Origin: Lachnospiraceae bacterium
Lineage (GTDB): Bacteria; Bacillota; Clostridia; Lachnospirales; Lachnospiraceae
DNA length: 64,000 bases
Direction: 5' to 3'
Assembly (NCBI GenBank): GCA_030526405.1
Contig: JAUNCZ010000004.1
Span: 41,684-105,683, forward strand
Under the pieces are notes generated by a model that had not been told where the DNA came from, made no database searches, and saw only the letters and a list, made by a program, of their open reading frames with translations. Position 1 is the first letter of the stretch; each line of letters opens with the position of its first letter. This document shows, in pieces, positions 51,943-61,820 of this stretch. The position numbers and the translations under genes were made by a program.

Positions 51943-54399
51943 ATGAAAAAAATTGGAACAAGGATAGCAATTCTGGCTGGGATTTTTATCGCAGCTGTAT
52001 TGTTTTTTTCAACTATATTAAATCACAAAGAAACAAAAAAATCCAGACCACTGTCTGCACCAACCCTTCCCGTTATGTATATGGATGTGGAGGGAACAAG
52101 AGTGAATCCGCTGGAGGGTTACGTGGAGGAGATTCAGAAGGATACCTTACGAAATTCTCTTACACCGATCCAGGGGGATCGCACCCTTTGCTTTGAACTG
52201 AAGACCTATGACAATAAGGTCAGGGGTGTGGATTATGAGGTGACATCTCTGATGGATGACAGCCTTGTGGAAAACGGAAAGATAAAGAAGTTCAGCGAGG
52301 AGGAGGGCATTCTCACCGCATCCTTCAAGCTGGGTAATCCCATTCTTCTGGATCAGGAATACATGCTGAAGTTTACCGTGGCACTGGAAAATGGAAAAAC
52401 GGTGTATTATTACACCCGCATCGTCCAGAGAAGCAATATCAGCGTGTCTTTGTATCTGGAGTACGCCCGGGAGTTTTATGAGAACTGCCTTTACGGAACC
52501 CTGACGGATGATCAGATCAACAATCTGGAACCCCAGGATGCCTATTCCAACAGCAGTCTTCACAGCGTCAATATTCATTCGGGCAGAAAGCAGATCACCT
52601 GGGGAAATCTGGCCCCCTCCATTGTGCGCAGAGCGGTGCCTGTGATCCGTGAGGTGAACGATATGACCTGCAGCCTGACCCAGAGTTATCTGATCAGTGC
52701 TGAAAATGAAGAGGGTCTCCAGGAGTATTACTCTGTGGAAGAGTTTTACCGCATGCGCATTAAGCTGGGTAAGGTGGTGCTTCTTGATTTTGAGAGAGAG
52801 GCCACCCAGATCTTCGATCCTTCCCATAATGTGATGATCGGTTCCGGAATCAATCTGGGGGTGGTGGGTAAGAATGTTCCCTATGTGAACAATTCAGGTG
52901 CCTCTATTTCGGCATTTGTGATTGACGGAGAGCTTTGGACCTACAACAGAAGCGCCCACAAATCCAGCTGTGTATTCAGCTTCCGGGAGAATGCAGGTCT
53001 GGATGCAAGAACAGAGAATAAAGAGCATTCCATCAGCGTCTCATCTGTGACAGAGGGAGGAGATATCTCCTTTGCTGTCTACGGATATATGAGTACAGAC
53101 CTTCATGAGGGTCAGATGGGAATTGCCGTTTATCAGTATTATGCAGAACGGAATGTGGCAGAGGAGGTTCTGTTTATTCCCTGCAACATGAGCTTTGAGA
53201 GGATGGAGAAGGATCTTTCCCGCCTCTGTTATATTAATAATCAGCAGCTTTTCTTTTACCTGAACCACAGTCTGTATCAGGTAAATCTCACAGACGGAAC
53301 CTGCAGTGTGCTGGTGGAGAATGTGGAGGACAACTGCTTTGCTGTATCGAAGAGCCAGAAAAATCTTGCCTGGATGAGGGAGATGAAATACTCTGATTCC
53401 CGCCGGATCACGGTGATGAACCTGGAGACAGGAAACAGCATTGATATCAAGGCTGCTGAGAATGAAAAGATCCGTGTTCTGGGCTTTGTAAATGAGGACG
53501 TGATCTACGGTATTGCCGCAGAATCTGATATTGGCACAGATGCGGCGGGACGAGAGGTATTTGCCATGTATGCCCTGCGGATCCAGAATCCCTCCGGTGA
53601 GGTGGAGAAGGAATACCAGCAGAGCAGCACCTTTATCACCGGCATTGTGGAAAGCGACGGTCTGGTGGAGCTGAAAAGAGCAGTTCGTTCCGATGGCGGT
53701 TTTTATGTTCCGGTGGAGAGCGACCACATTATCAATAACATGCTGCAGGAGGGAGATACAGTAACCCTGAAGCTGGATGTGGATGACAGAGCGGGCACAC
53801 AGAGCTTCCTGATCTACACCGTCAAGGGCAGCAGCGCCAAGCTTCTGGATCTGGATTCCCAGTACATCGAGCAGGAGACTGTAAGAGAGCTGGAGCTGGA
53901 TATCCGGCAGCAGCGCCAGGCGTCCTGGTATGTATATGGCAAGGGTAAGTTCCAGGGAGCTGTACAGGATGCCGCCGATGCCATTGCCCTTGCAGATAGC
54001 TGTGTGGGTGTGGTTCTGGATCAGGAATCCCGTTATGTATGGGAGAGAGGAAATTACGAGAATGTGGCCAAGATCGATCCAAGTCTTGTGAATCCGGTGC
54101 TCTTTAACGGAATACTGGACCAGAAGGCCATGCAGGAAGCCCTTGGCGAAGAATATGCCGTATGGAATCTGTCCGGCTGCAGTCTGGGAGATATGTTCTA
54201 TTTCCTGGCCCATGGCTGTCCGGTGCTGACCTGTATGTCAGAGGGCAGCACATCTCTGATACTTGGATTTGACGTATACAATGTATGGCTGTATAATCTA
54301 GAGAATGGAGGAACATATGCGGTGGCCAAGGAGGACGCTCAGGAGATGATCAGTCAGAATGGTAATCTTTACCTGACCTGCAGACGACTGGTCTACTGA
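51943..54399 (+). CDS. Large membrane-anchored extracytoplasmic protein of unknown function
   Basis: An 818-aa protein with one N-terminal helix (IAILAGIFIAAVLFFST, residues 8-24) and a long extracytoplasmic region. The sequence is rich in beta-strand patterns with repeated short motifs such as YYxxR and GNSIDIKA, suggesting propeller-like or Ig-like modules. The C-terminal 150 residues (ADAIALADSCVGVVLDQES, then GCSLGDMFYFLAHGCPVLTC) resemble a C39-peptidase-like fold (YxxxxGCPV form), but no complete catalytic triad could be confirmed. It has its own promoter and precedes asnS. Confidence 0.7.
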   Translation: MKKIGTRIAILAGIFIAAVLFFSTILNHKETKKSRPLSAPTLPVMYMDVEGTRVNPLEGYVEEIQKDTLRNSLTPIQGDRTLCFELKTYDNKVRGVDYEVTSLMDDSLVENGKIKKFSEEEGILTASFKLGNPILLDQEYMLKFTVALENGKTVYYYTRIVQRSNISVSLYLEYAREFYENCLYGTLTDDQINNLEPQDAYSNSSLHSVNIHSGRKQITWGNLAPSIVRRAVPVIREVNDMTCSLTQSYLISAENEEGLQEYYSVEEFYRMRIKLGKVVLLDFEREATQIFDPSHNVMIGSGINLGVVGKNVPYVNNSGASISAFVIDGELWTYNRSAHKSSCVFSFRENAGLDARTENKEHSISVSSVTEGGDISFAVYGYMSTDLHEGQMGIAVYQYYAERNVAEEVLFIPCNMSFERMEKDLSRLCYINNQQLFFYLNHSLYQVNLTDGTCSVLVENVEDNCFAVSKSQKNLAWMREMKYSDSRRITVMNLETGNSIDIKAAENEKIRVLGFVNEDVIYGIAAESDIGTDAAGREVFAMYALRIQNPSGEVEKEYQQSSTFITGIVESDGLVELKRAVRSDGGFYVPVESDHIINNMLQEGDTVTLKLDVDDRAGTQSFLIYTVKGSSAKLLDLDSQYIEQETVRELELDIRQQRQASWYVYGKGKFQGAVQDAADAIALADSCVGVVLDQESRYVWERGNYENVAKIDPSLVNPVLFNGILDQKAMQEALGEEYAVWNLSGCSLGDMFYFLAHGCPVLTCMSEGSTSLILGFDVYNVWLYNLENGGTYAVAKEDAQEMISQNGNLYLTCRRLVY

Positions 54400-54455
54400 T
54401 GGGGCCATCCCGTTAGTTATATGAATGTAAATTGTTTAGATAAAAGGAGAATAAA

Positions 54456-55850
54456 ATGGAACAGTTAGTTACAGTAAGAGAGCTTTATAAAGAGACTGAA
54501 AAGTACATGAATAAAACCGTTCGTGTAGGCGGATGGGTAAGAAGTATCCGTGATTCCAAGAAATTCGGATTCCTGGTTATGCACGACGGATCCTATTTTG
54601 AGACACTTCAGATCGTATACCACGGGGAGATGGAGAACTTCCAGGAGATCTCCAAGCTGAACGTTGGTGCTGCAGTAATCGTTGAGGGACAGCTGGTGGC
54701 TACTCCTCAGGCAAAACAGCCATTTGAGATCCAGGCAGAGACAGTAACCGTTGAGGGCCCTTCTGCACCGGATTATCCACTGCAGAAAAAGAGACACGGA
54801 CTGGAGTTCCTGCGTACCATTTCTCATCTGAGACCAAGAACAAACACCTTCCAGGCTGTATTCCGTGTACGTTCTCTGGCTGCATACGCTATCCACAAAT
54901 TCTTCCAGGAGAGAGGATTTGTATACGTGCATACTCCACTGATCACAGGAAGTGACTGCGAGGGTGCCGGTGAGATGTTCCAGGTTACCACCATGGACCT
55001 GAACAATGTTCCGAAAAATGATGACGGATCCATCGATTTCACTCAGGATTTCTTCAGCAAACCAACAAACCTTACTGTAAGCGGACAGCTGAACGGTGAG
55101 ACCTACGCACAGGCATTCCGCAAGATCTACACCTTCGGACCAACCTTCCGTGCTGAGAACTCCAACACCACACGTCATGCAGCTGAGTTCTGGATGATCG
55201 AGCCAGAGGTGGCATTTGCCGATCTGGAGGACAACATGGAGCTGGCAGAGGCAATGCTGAAATATGTGATCAACTACGTAATGGAGCAGGCTCCGGAAGA
55301 GATGCAGTTCTTCAACAGCTTTGTGGACAAGGGACTGATCGAGCGTCTGAACCATGTGGCAACCTCTGAGTTTGGCCGTGTAACCTATACAGAGGCCATT
55401 GAGATCCTTGAGAAAAACAACGATAACTTTGAGTACAAGGTAAGCTGGGGCTGCGATCTGCAGACAGAGCATGAGCGTTATCTGACAGAGCAGGTATTCA
55501 AGAGACCTGTATTCGTAACAGATTACCCTGCAGAGATCAAGGCGTTCTATATGAAACAGAATCCGGACGGAAAGACAGTTGCTGCTATGGACTGCCTGGT
55601 TCCTGGAATCGGAGAGATCATCGGTGGAAGCCAGAGAGAGGAAGATTACGAGAAGCTGGTAAGAAGAATGGAGGAGCTGAATCTGGATCCTGCTACTTAC
55701 GAGTTCTACACAGATCTTCGTAAATACGGTACAACACGTCATTCCGGATTTGGTCTTGGATTTGAGCGTTGCGTAATGTACCTGACCGGTATGGGCAATA
55801 TCCGTGACGTAATCCCATTCCCAAGAACTGTAAACAACTGCGAGCTGTAA
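54456..55850 (+). CDS. asnS: Asparagine--tRNA ligase
   Basis: A 464-aa class IIb aminoacyl-tRNA synthetase. An N-terminal OB-fold ([21 protein letters not shown]) binds the anticodon; the catalytic core has [21 protein letters not shown], the motif 2 [21 protein letters not shown] and the motif 3 [10 protein letters not shown]. The AsnS-specific features distinguish it from AspS. It charges tRNA-Asn. The ATG follows AAAAGGAG; no T-box leader is seen in the 56-bp gap before it. Confidence 0.96.
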   Translation: MEQLVTVRELYKETEKYMNKTVRVGGWVRSIRDSKKFGFLVMHDGSYFETLQIVYHGEMENFQEISKLNVGAAVIVEGQLVATPQAKQPFEIQAETVTVEGPSAPDYPLQKKRHGLEFLRTISHLRPRTNTFQAVFRVRSLAAYAIHKFFQERGFVYVHTPLITGSDCEGAGEMFQVTTMDLNNVPKNDDGSIDFTQDFFSKPTNLTVSGQLNGETYAQAFRKIYTFGPTFRAENSNTTRHAAEFWMIEPEVAFADLEDNMELAEAMLKYVINYVMEQAPEEMQFFNSFVDKGLIERLNHVATSEFGRVTYTEAIEILEKNNDNFEYKVSWGCDLQTEHERYLTEQVFKRPVFVTDYPAEIKAFYMKQNPDGKTVAAMDCLVPGIGEIIGGSQREEDYEKLVRRMEELNLDPATYEFYTDLRKYGTTRHSGFGLGFERCVMYLTGMGNIRDVIPFPRTVNNCEL

Positions 55851-55903
55851 TGGACGAATGCAAATCAAAGGTCTTCTGGTGAAGTGATTTGGTTTAACTG
55901 AGA

Positions 55904-55956
55904 TAAAAAAACGGGTTGTGTTCCCCTTTTCATCAGGGGAGCACAACCCGTTTTTT
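55904..55956. terminator. Bidirectional terminator between asnS and hisA
   Basis: ACGGGTTGTG (55911-55920) pairs perfectly with the far arm up to 55951, with an inner TCCCC/GGGGA pair; A-run before and T-run after. Confidence 0.92.
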
Positions 55957-55964
55957 CACAGTTA

Positions 55965-56744
55965 TCAATGGGAGTCGCAGGCCTGCAGAACCTTTTCGAA
56001 TTCCATGGAGCCCCCGAAAAGATCCAGGGCGCTGCCGATGGTCACATCCAGCTGTCCTTTTCCGGCCCGGCGCAGATCCTCCAGATCGGAGAAGCTGCCC
56101 ACGCCGCCTGCGTAGGTGACAGGGAAATCCTTCAGCTCTGCCAGAAGCTCTGCCAGAGGAGTTTCGATACCGGAGGCCTTTCCCTCCACATCCACTGCAT
56201 GGATCAGGAATTCATCGCAGTAGGTGGTCATCTCCTGCAGGAGCTCCGGGGTGATCACTGCATCTGTGAATTTCTGCCAGCGGTCAGTGACGATATAGTA
56301 TTCCCCGTCCTTTCTGCGGCAGCTTAAGTCAAGGACCAGATGTTCTTTTCCCACCTCAGACACAAGACGGTTCAGATTCTCATAGGAGATCTGGCCATTT
56401 TTGAATACGTAGGAGGTTACGATCACATGGGAAGCACCTGCATCCAGAAACTGGGCAGCATTTTCTGCATGGATTCCTCCGCCTACCTGAAGTCCCCCGG
56501 GCCAGGTGTTAAGAGCCAGCATGGCCTGGGCCTTTGTGGCTTCGTAGTAGTCAGAGGAGGCGGGGTTCAGAAGGATGATGTGGCCTCCCTTCAGAGAGTA
56601 GCTTCTGTACAGGTCTGCATAGAAGGCAGCGTCCTGCTGGGAGACAAAGTTTTCTGCAGCCTGGTCACCGGCATCCTTCAGGGTGCCTCCTACGATCTGT
56701 TTTACCTTGCCGTTGTGGATATCGATACATGGACGAAATTTCAT
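55965..56744 (-). CDS. hisA: HisA: ProFAR isomerase of the eukaryotic HIS6 type
   Basis: A 259-aa TIM-barrel enzyme of histidine synthesis that isomerises ProFAR to PRFAR. The sequence follows the eukaryotic HIS6 branch rather than the bacterial HisA: CIDIHNGKVKQIVGGTL, LQVGGGIH, HVIVTSYVF, LVLDLSCRRKDGEYYIV, EFLIHAVDVEGKASGI and ALDLFGG are all HIS6-like. It stands alone with no other his gene in the window. The ATG is at 56744 behind AAAGGAG. Such HIS6-type genes are known in some Firmicutes. Confidence 0.9.
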   Translation of the reverse strand: MKFRPCIDIHNGKVKQIVGGTLKDAGDQAAENFVSQQDAAFYADLYRSYSLKGGHIILLNPASSDYYEATKAQAMLALNTWPGGLQVGGGIHAENAAQFLDAGASHVIVTSYVFKNGQISYENLNRLVSEVGKEHLVLDLSCRRKDGEYYIVTDRWQKFTDAVITPELLQEMTTYCDEFLIHAVDVEGKASGIETPLAELLAELKDFPVTYAGGVGSFSDLEDLRRAGKGQLDVTIGSALDLFGGSMEFEKVLQACDSH

Positions 56745-56770
56745 GATGAATGATTCTCCTTTTATGTTCT

Positions 56771-58330
56771 TTACTGAGGACCGGAACCGGAAACACTGTC
56801 CGGAATATCCAGTTCAAGGATATGATACGAGATTGCCAGGAAAAATAAAAGCTCCGAATCCTCAAAATTCACGTTGATCAGTTCCTGGATCTTTTCCAGT
56901 CGATACAGGAAGGTACTCCTGTGGATGAAAAGCCGTTTGGAGGCCTGTACCGCATTCAGATGGGACTGGAGATACACCTTCAGGGTGTTGTAATAATCGG
57001 AGTTATGGAGCCGGTCATGCTCCTTCAGCACCAGCAGTCGGGAGGAGCAGGCCATATGAACGGGGAGTTCCTTCAGGCAGCATTCCATAAAATACTGAAT
57101 GGTGATATCGTCGAATTTGTGTACCCAGCGGAAGGGCTGGTATTTACCTCCGTACTCCAGCGCAAGCTTGGCCTGAATATAGCAGTATCGCAGATCCAGA
57201 ATGCCGGATACAGGATTGCTGATACCTGTTTTCAGAAAGCTGTCCCTGAGAAACATGATGGTATTGTTCAAAAGACCGTCCACGGTATTGTCATAGCGGG
57301 ACAGATTCACAAACACAATGATGGCCCCCTCGTGGCGGAAGGAGCAGGAACCAGGGATGATCTCCTCGAAATGCCGACACAGGTAATTGGAGGTGGCATT
57401 CTGGATTCCCATGGAGGAGGACATTTTGATGGTCATGCAGCAGTAGCTGTGGGAGGAGTACCAGCCGTACTCGGACAGTGCCGTGTGAATCATGGTATAG
57501 TCCGTCAGCTTCTGGGTGATGATATCTGTCAGAAGTTCCTCCAGCGGGTAGGTATCGCCCTGGGGATTCCTCTCTGTTCTGTGAAGCAGCAGATGTACAT
57601 ATTCCGCCAGATGCTCCAGTAGGGGAAAATGCTCCTCATTCAGCTCGCTGAGGGACTCTGAGACAATAAGACGGTGGGAATAGACACCGTGGTCAAAGAG
57701 ATTACAGCACAGTTCTCTGCTGCCGGAGAGATATTCCGGGAGAAAGTAGGCATGCTTCTTCTCCAGGGATTCCAGAAAAACAGGATCTGTCTTGCTGAGC
57801 GTGATGGTTTCATAGGAATTTACCGGGTTGATGATAGGGTTCAGCTCCGGTTTCTCGTCGATGATACCGGAATAGGCCTGAATAAGGAAATCCGCTCTTC
57901 GGAGAACCAGAGGGTTCTTAAAGACGGGGTAGGAAGCGTCCAGAAGACTCTGCAGGGTATCTTCCCTGTTAAACAGCTTCTGGAGAGTATCGTCCCACTC
58001 GTCATACAGATTGAACAGCTCCTGCAGCTGATTGAACAGACCGGGAAGGGAGCAGTCCTCCTTCAGAAAAAAGCATTGTCTGGAATTGGCCAGGGTTTTG
58101 GTGACTGTTTCGGAATGGATCAGAAGCAGACAGCTTTTGGGAATTCTTTTCGTCAGAAGTGAGGATGAAAGCCCCTCGGCTATACAAATGGTGTTCTCCG
58201 GCCACTGGGTCTGGTCGGCGAGAAACACCGGCCGTTTCAGTGTCAGGGATGTGGATATCTGGCTGAAATGTAACGGGAACAGCAGCTGCTGCTGAATTTC
58301 CCGCAGTACGATTGCAGGACTAAGTCTCAT
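56771..58330 (-). CDS. PucR-family transcriptional regulator
   Basis: A 519-aa regulator. The C-terminal PucR helix-turn-helix is clear: YYNTLKVYLQSHLNAVQASKR, then LFIHRSTFLYRLEKIQELI. The N-terminal 280 residues carry a PucR-like sensory part; a GGDEF-like middle region (VSGILDLRYCYIQAKLALEYG) precedes the HTH. It is divergent from the methyl-transfer operon and probably controls it. A perfect palindrome lies in the intergenic region. Its ribosome site is GGAGGAGG. Confidence 0.88.
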   Translation of the reverse strand: MRLSPAIVLREIQQQLLFPLHFSQISTSLTLKRPVFLADQTQWPENTICIAEGLSSSLLTKRIPKSCLLLIHSETVTKTLANSRQCFFLKEDCSLPGLFNQLQELFNLYDEWDDTLQKLFNREDTLQSLLDASYPVFKNPLVLRRADFLIQAYSGIIDEKPELNPIINPVNSYETITLSKTDPVFLESLEKKHAYFLPEYLSGSRELCCNLFDHGVYSHRLIVSESLSELNEEHFPLLEHLAEYVHLLLHRTERNPQGDTYPLEELLTDIITQKLTDYTMIHTALSEYGWYSSHSYCCMTIKMSSSMGIQNATSNYLCRHFEEIIPGSCSFRHEGAIIVFVNLSRYDNTVDGLLNNTIMFLRDSFLKTGISNPVSGILDLRYCYIQAKLALEYGGKYQPFRWVHKFDDITIQYFMECCLKELPVHMACSSRLLVLKEHDRLHNSDYYNTLKVYLQSHLNAVQASKRLFIHRSTFLYRLEKIQELINVNFEDSELLFFLAISYHILELDIPDSVSGSGPQ

Positions 58331-58343
58331 AATTGCACCTCCT

Positions 58344-58420
58344 CCTACACAGTGTAGGAAAAGTATGGGAAAAAGTCAATAGAAATGAGGATACCTTGGG
58401 GTAACTGTTTTTGCTATAAT
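58344..58420. promoter_or_regulatory. Operator-like palindrome and promoter of the methyl-transfer operon
   Basis: CCTACACAGTGTAGG (58344-58358) is a perfect palindrome with a central A. It overlaps the likely leader of the PucR gene. TATAAT with TG at the extended position (58415-58420) lies about 45 bp before the first gene of the plus-strand operon. Confidence 0.7.
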
Positions 58421-58465
58421 CAAACCATCCAAGCACACAACGACTTATTTGGAGGTAGCGGAAAA

Positions 58466-59290
58466 ATGATTATTATTGGAGAGAAAATTAACGGTTCTAT
58501 TCCTTCAATTGCAAAAGCGATTGCTGAGAGAGACGCTGACCTGATCAAAGCCCGTGCAGAGGCACAGGAGGCAGCTTCAGAGCCATTTGAGAAAGTATTC
58601 CTTGACTGTTGTGCATCTGTTCCTGAGGAGGAAGAGGTAGAGACACTGAAATGGATGATCGACTGTATCCAGGAAGTATCTGATCTTCCAATCGCTGTAG
58701 ACAGCCCATCAGCACGCGTTCTGGCTGAGGCTTATAAATTCTGTAACAAACCAGGTCTGATCAACTCTGTATCCATGGAGGGTGCCGGAGAGAAGATCGA
58801 TATCCTGTTCCCAATCATTGCTGCTAACCCAGGCTGGGATGTAGCTGCACTTTGCTGCGATGATACAGGTATTCCTAAAACAGCAGCAGATCGTCTGAGA
58901 GTATTCCATGACATCATGGAGAGAGCAAAAGAGTACGGCATTGCTCCAAATCGTATGCACATCGATCCACTGATCGAGATGCTGTGTACATCTGAGGATG
59001 GTATTGCAATGAACAAAGAGGTTATCACTACTATCCGTGAGGAGTATCCTGATATCCACATCACTGCAGCTATCTCTAATATTTCTTTCAACCTGCCTGT
59101 ACGTAAGATCCTGAACCAGACATTTACAGTTCTGTGTATGGAGTACGGTCTTGACAGTGCAATCGTTGATCCTTGCAACCGTGATATGGTTGGTACAATC
59201 CTTGCAGCTGAGGCTATGCTGGGACTGGATGAGTACTGCATGGAGTACATCGGTGCTTACAGAGAGGGACTTTTCGGACCTGTTAAATAA
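58466..59290 (+). CDS. Methyltetrahydrofolate:corrinoid methyltransferase (pterin-binding)
   Basis: A 274-aa TIM-barrel protein of the pterin-binding family (COG1410; MtvA/MtgA/AcsE relatives). It moves methyl groups between tetrahydrofolate and a corrinoid protein. Features are GEKINGSIPSIAKAI at the start, DSPSARVLAEAY, NSVSMEGAGEK and the final LGLDEYCMEYIG. The ATG at 58466 follows GGAGG. The next genes encode the corrinoid partner and its reactivase. No substrate:corrinoid methyltransferase (MttB/MtvB type) is in the window. Confidence 0.9.
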   Translation: MIIIGEKINGSIPSIAKAIAERDADLIKARAEAQEAASEPFEKVFLDCCASVPEEEEVETLKWMIDCIQEVSDLPIAVDSPSARVLAEAYKFCNKPGLINSVSMEGAGEKIDILFPIIAANPGWDVAALCCDDTGIPKTAADRLRVFHDIMERAKEYGIAPNRMHIDPLIEMLCTSEDGIAMNKEVITTIREEYPDIHITAAISNISFNLPVRKILNQTFTVLCMEYGLDSAIVDPCNRDMVGTILAAEAMLGLDEYCMEYIGAYREGLFGPVK

Positions 59291-59417
59291 TGGAACCGAA
59301 ATCTGAAATGCCTGTGCATTTCTGAAAGGGAAGCATTCCCGATTGATAATAGGACTCCTTGCGGAGGGAGTTATATTATATATTTATTAACTTGTATTTT
59401 TACGGAGGAAAAAAGAT

Positions 59418-60053
59418 ATGTCTAAAATTGATGAAGTAGCAGCATTAGTTGAGAAAGGTAAAGCAAAAAAAGTTGGAGCAGCAGTTCAGGCAGCTCTGGA
59501 TGAGGGATGTGATCCACAGGAGATCCTTAACGTTGGTATGATCGGTGCTATGGGCGTTGTTGGTGAGAAATTCAAAAACAACGAGATCTTCGTTCCTGAG
59601 ATGCTGGTAGCTGCAAAAGCTATGAAAATGGGTGTTGAGGTTCTGAAACCACACCTTGCTTCCGGTGCTACAGGCGCTCTTGGAAAAGTTATCATCGCTA
59701 CTGTTGCTGGTGACCTTCATGATATCGGTAAAAACCTTGTTGCAATGATGATCGAGTCCGCTGGATTCGAGGTTGTTGACCTTGGCGTTGACGTTCCAAA
59801 CGAGAAAATCGTTGCTGCAGTTGAGGAGAACCCAGATACAAAGATCGTAGCTCTGTCTGCACTTCTTACAACAACTATGCCATCTCTGCGTGATGCTGTT
59901 GCAGCTGTTAATGCTCAGCCTTGGAGAAGCAACGTAAAAGTTATGGTTGGTGGAGCTCCTATCACTCAGGCTTTCGCTGATGAGATCGGTGCTGACGGAT
60001 ATTCTGAGGATGCTGCATCTGCAGCTGAGCTGGCTAAATCTCTGGTTGGCTAA
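59418..60053 (+). CDS. Corrinoid protein (MtbC/MttC family)
   Basis: A 211-aa B12-binding protein. Residues 1-85 form the helical cap domain (GMIGAMGVVGEKFKNNEIFVP). Residues 90-211 are the Rossmann-like cobalamin domain with the DxHxxG motif GDLHDIGKN, in which His101 is the lower cobalt ligand. It shuttles methyl groups between the pterin-binding protein and another methyltransferase. The ribosome site is ACGGAGG. A terminator hairpin follows the gene. Confidence 0.95.
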   Translation: MSKIDEVAALVEKGKAKKVGAAVQAALDEGCDPQEILNVGMIGAMGVVGEKFKNNEIFVPEMLVAAKAMKMGVEVLKPHLASGATGALGKVIIATVAGDLHDIGKNLVAMMIESAGFEVVDLGVDVPNEKIVAAVEENPDTKIVALSALLTTTMPSLRDAVAAVNAQPWRSNVKVMVGGAPITQAFADEIGADGYSEDAASAAELAKSLVG

Positions 60054-60095
60054 TTCAGATATTTATAAAACAGTATTGTTTTAACATGACATTGA

Positions 60096-60131
60096 ACACC
60101 CCGTGCCGCATCTGCGGGCGGGGTGTTTTTC
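60096..60131 (+). terminator. Terminator between corrinoid protein and activator gene
   Basis: ACACCCCG (60096-60103) pairs with CGGGGTGT (60119-60126), with CCGCA/TGCGG inside, followed by TTTTT. It lies 22 bp before the next start codon, so partial readthrough would lower activator levels relative to the corrinoid protein. Confidence 0.82.
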
Positions 60132-60152
60132 CGCTATTCGGGAGATTGGTAA

Positions 60153-61793
60153 ATGTTCCGGATAACAATTGATTCTCTGGAGGAAAAGAAAGTGAGCAGA
60201 ACATATAAAGTGACATTCCTGCCCCAGAATATTGTCTGTGAAGCAAAGGAGGGTACCACCATTCTGGAGGCACAGACCCAGGCCGGACTTGAGCCGGATG
60301 CTCCCTGTGGAGGCGGTGGCAAATGCGGCAAGTGTAAAGTGGAGATTCTGGAGGGTTCAGAAACAGGTATCGTTCTTGCCTGCCAGTTCAGAATAACCTG
60401 TGACATGAAGGTGAATACCCATCCTGCGGAGAAGCTGGACAGAATTCTTACAGAAGGATTTGAGAGAAGTGTTCAGGTGGCACCGGGAGTGGGGGCAGAG
60501 GGACAGAGCTTCTATGTTGTGGCCTTCGATATCGGAACTACCACAATTGTGGGTTATCTGCTGAGTGGAACCACAGGGGAAGAGGTGGCAGTGGCCAGTA
60601 TGATGAATCCACAGCATCAGTACGGTGCGGATGTTATCTCCAGGGCAAATTATGTGCTGGAACATCAGGAGGGCAGCGAGAAACTGAAAAATACTGTCCG
60701 CAAAGCACTGAATCAGCTGATTGGCCAGCTGGTGGAAAAGGCAGGAGTGAAACGACAGGAGATCCTTCAGATTTCCATCGTTGGAAATACCTGTATGCAT
60801 CACCTGTTTATGGGCATTTCGCCCCAGTCCCTTGTGCTGGCACCCTACGTGCCGGCTGTGCAGGAGGGAATGACCCTGAGGGCAGCGGACTGCGATCTTA
60901 CCATTGCGGAGGAGGGCAGAATTCTGCTGTTTCCGAATATTGCAGGTTTTGTGGGGGGAGATACAGTGGGTTGTATGCTCTCTGTTGCCTTTGACCAGCT
61001 GGAGGAGATGACGCTGATGATCGACATCGGAACAAACGGTGAGCTGGTGATGGGTAATAAGACCAGAATGGTCACCACCTCCACTGCAGCAGGTCCTGCC
61101 TTTGAGGGGGCAAAGATTGAATGTGGTATGAGGGGCGCCAGGGGTGCTATCAGCCATCTTGCAGTGGAAGCAGGAGAACTGAAATTTGAAGTGGTGGACA
61201 ATGAAAAACCAGTGGGAATCTGCGGTTCCGGACTGATTGATATTCTGGCATTTCTGATTCGCCATGGATTTGTGGATAATTATGGAGGACTGGCAGAGGA
61301 GGATGATCTGGAGGATCCCCTGGCAGTGAGCCAGGCCTGGAGACTTCAGGAGAAAGACGGAAAACCGGTATTTGTTCTTGTTCCGGCGGAGGAATCCGGC
61401 ACAGGGGAGATGATCTATATCAGCCAGAAGGATATCCGTGAGGTGCAGCTGGCCAAGGGGGCCATTGCTGCCGGCATTACCATTATGGCTGACAAGCTGG
61501 GGATCCCGGTGGAGGAGATCCGGCATGTATATCTCGCAGGGGCCTTTGGTAATTACATGGATTCGGACAATGCCTGTGAAATTGGTCTGATCCCCTATTC
61601 GCTGAAGGAGCGTATTATGCCTATTGGCAACGCTGCCGGAGAGGGAGCAAAGCTTGCTGTGATCAACCATGATGAATATACATATGCCTGCAGTCTTGCA
61701 GGGGAAGCGGAATTTATCGAATTGGCCTCTGAAATGTCATTTCAGGACATTTTTGTGGATGAATTGGAGTTTGCGAGGGCTGTGGAAAGATGA
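60153..61793 (+). CDS. RACo-like corrinoid reactivase (ferredoxin + ASKHA domain)
   Basis: A 546-aa protein that re-reduces inactive Co(II) corrinoid at the expense of ATP. The N-terminal [2Fe-2S] domain has Cys52, Cys58, Cys61 and Cys77 (CGGGGKCGKC then LAC). From residue about 115 an ASKHA actin-like fold follows (FDIGTTTIVGYLLS, later VGICGSGLID and IRHVYLAGAFGNYMDS). The start could be the ATG at 60153 (GGGAG, eight bases) or a GTG at 60192 (GGAGG, eight bases); both fit. It serves one or both corrinoid proteins of the operon. Confidence 0.9.
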   Translation: MFRITIDSLEEKKVSRTYKVTFLPQNIVCEAKEGTTILEAQTQAGLEPDAPCGGGGKCGKCKVEILEGSETGIVLACQFRITCDMKVNTHPAEKLDRILTEGFERSVQVAPGVGAEGQSFYVVAFDIGTTTIVGYLLSGTTGEEVAVASMMNPQHQYGADVISRANYVLEHQEGSEKLKNTVRKALNQLIGQLVEKAGVKRQEILQISIVGNTCMHHLFMGISPQSLVLAPYVPAVQEGMTLRAADCDLTIAEEGRILLFPNIAGFVGGDTVGCMLSVAFDQLEEMTLMIDIGTNGELVMGNKTRMVTTSTAAGPAFEGAKIECGMRGARGAISHLAVEAGELKFEVVDNEKPVGICGSGLIDILAFLIRHGFVDNYGGLAEEDDLEDPLAVSQAWRLQEKDGKPVFVLVPAEESGTGEMIYISQKDIREVQLAKGAIAAGITIMADKLGIPVEEIRHVYLAGAFGNYMDSDNACEIGLIPYSLKERIMPIGNAAGEGAKLAVINHDEYTYACSLAGEAEFIELASEMSFQDIFVDELEFARAVER

Positions 61794-61820
61794 TGGAATG
61801 GTTTCTGGAGGAACGGTTCT

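Noticed and set aside
54400..54455. T-box leader for asnS
   Set aside because: Only 56 bp separate asnS from the preceding gene, too short for a T-box element.
54465..55946. Long antisense frame of 493 codons opposite asnS
   Set aside because: Shadow frame of a highly conserved gene; Cys/His/Leu-rich composition is typical for antisense translation.
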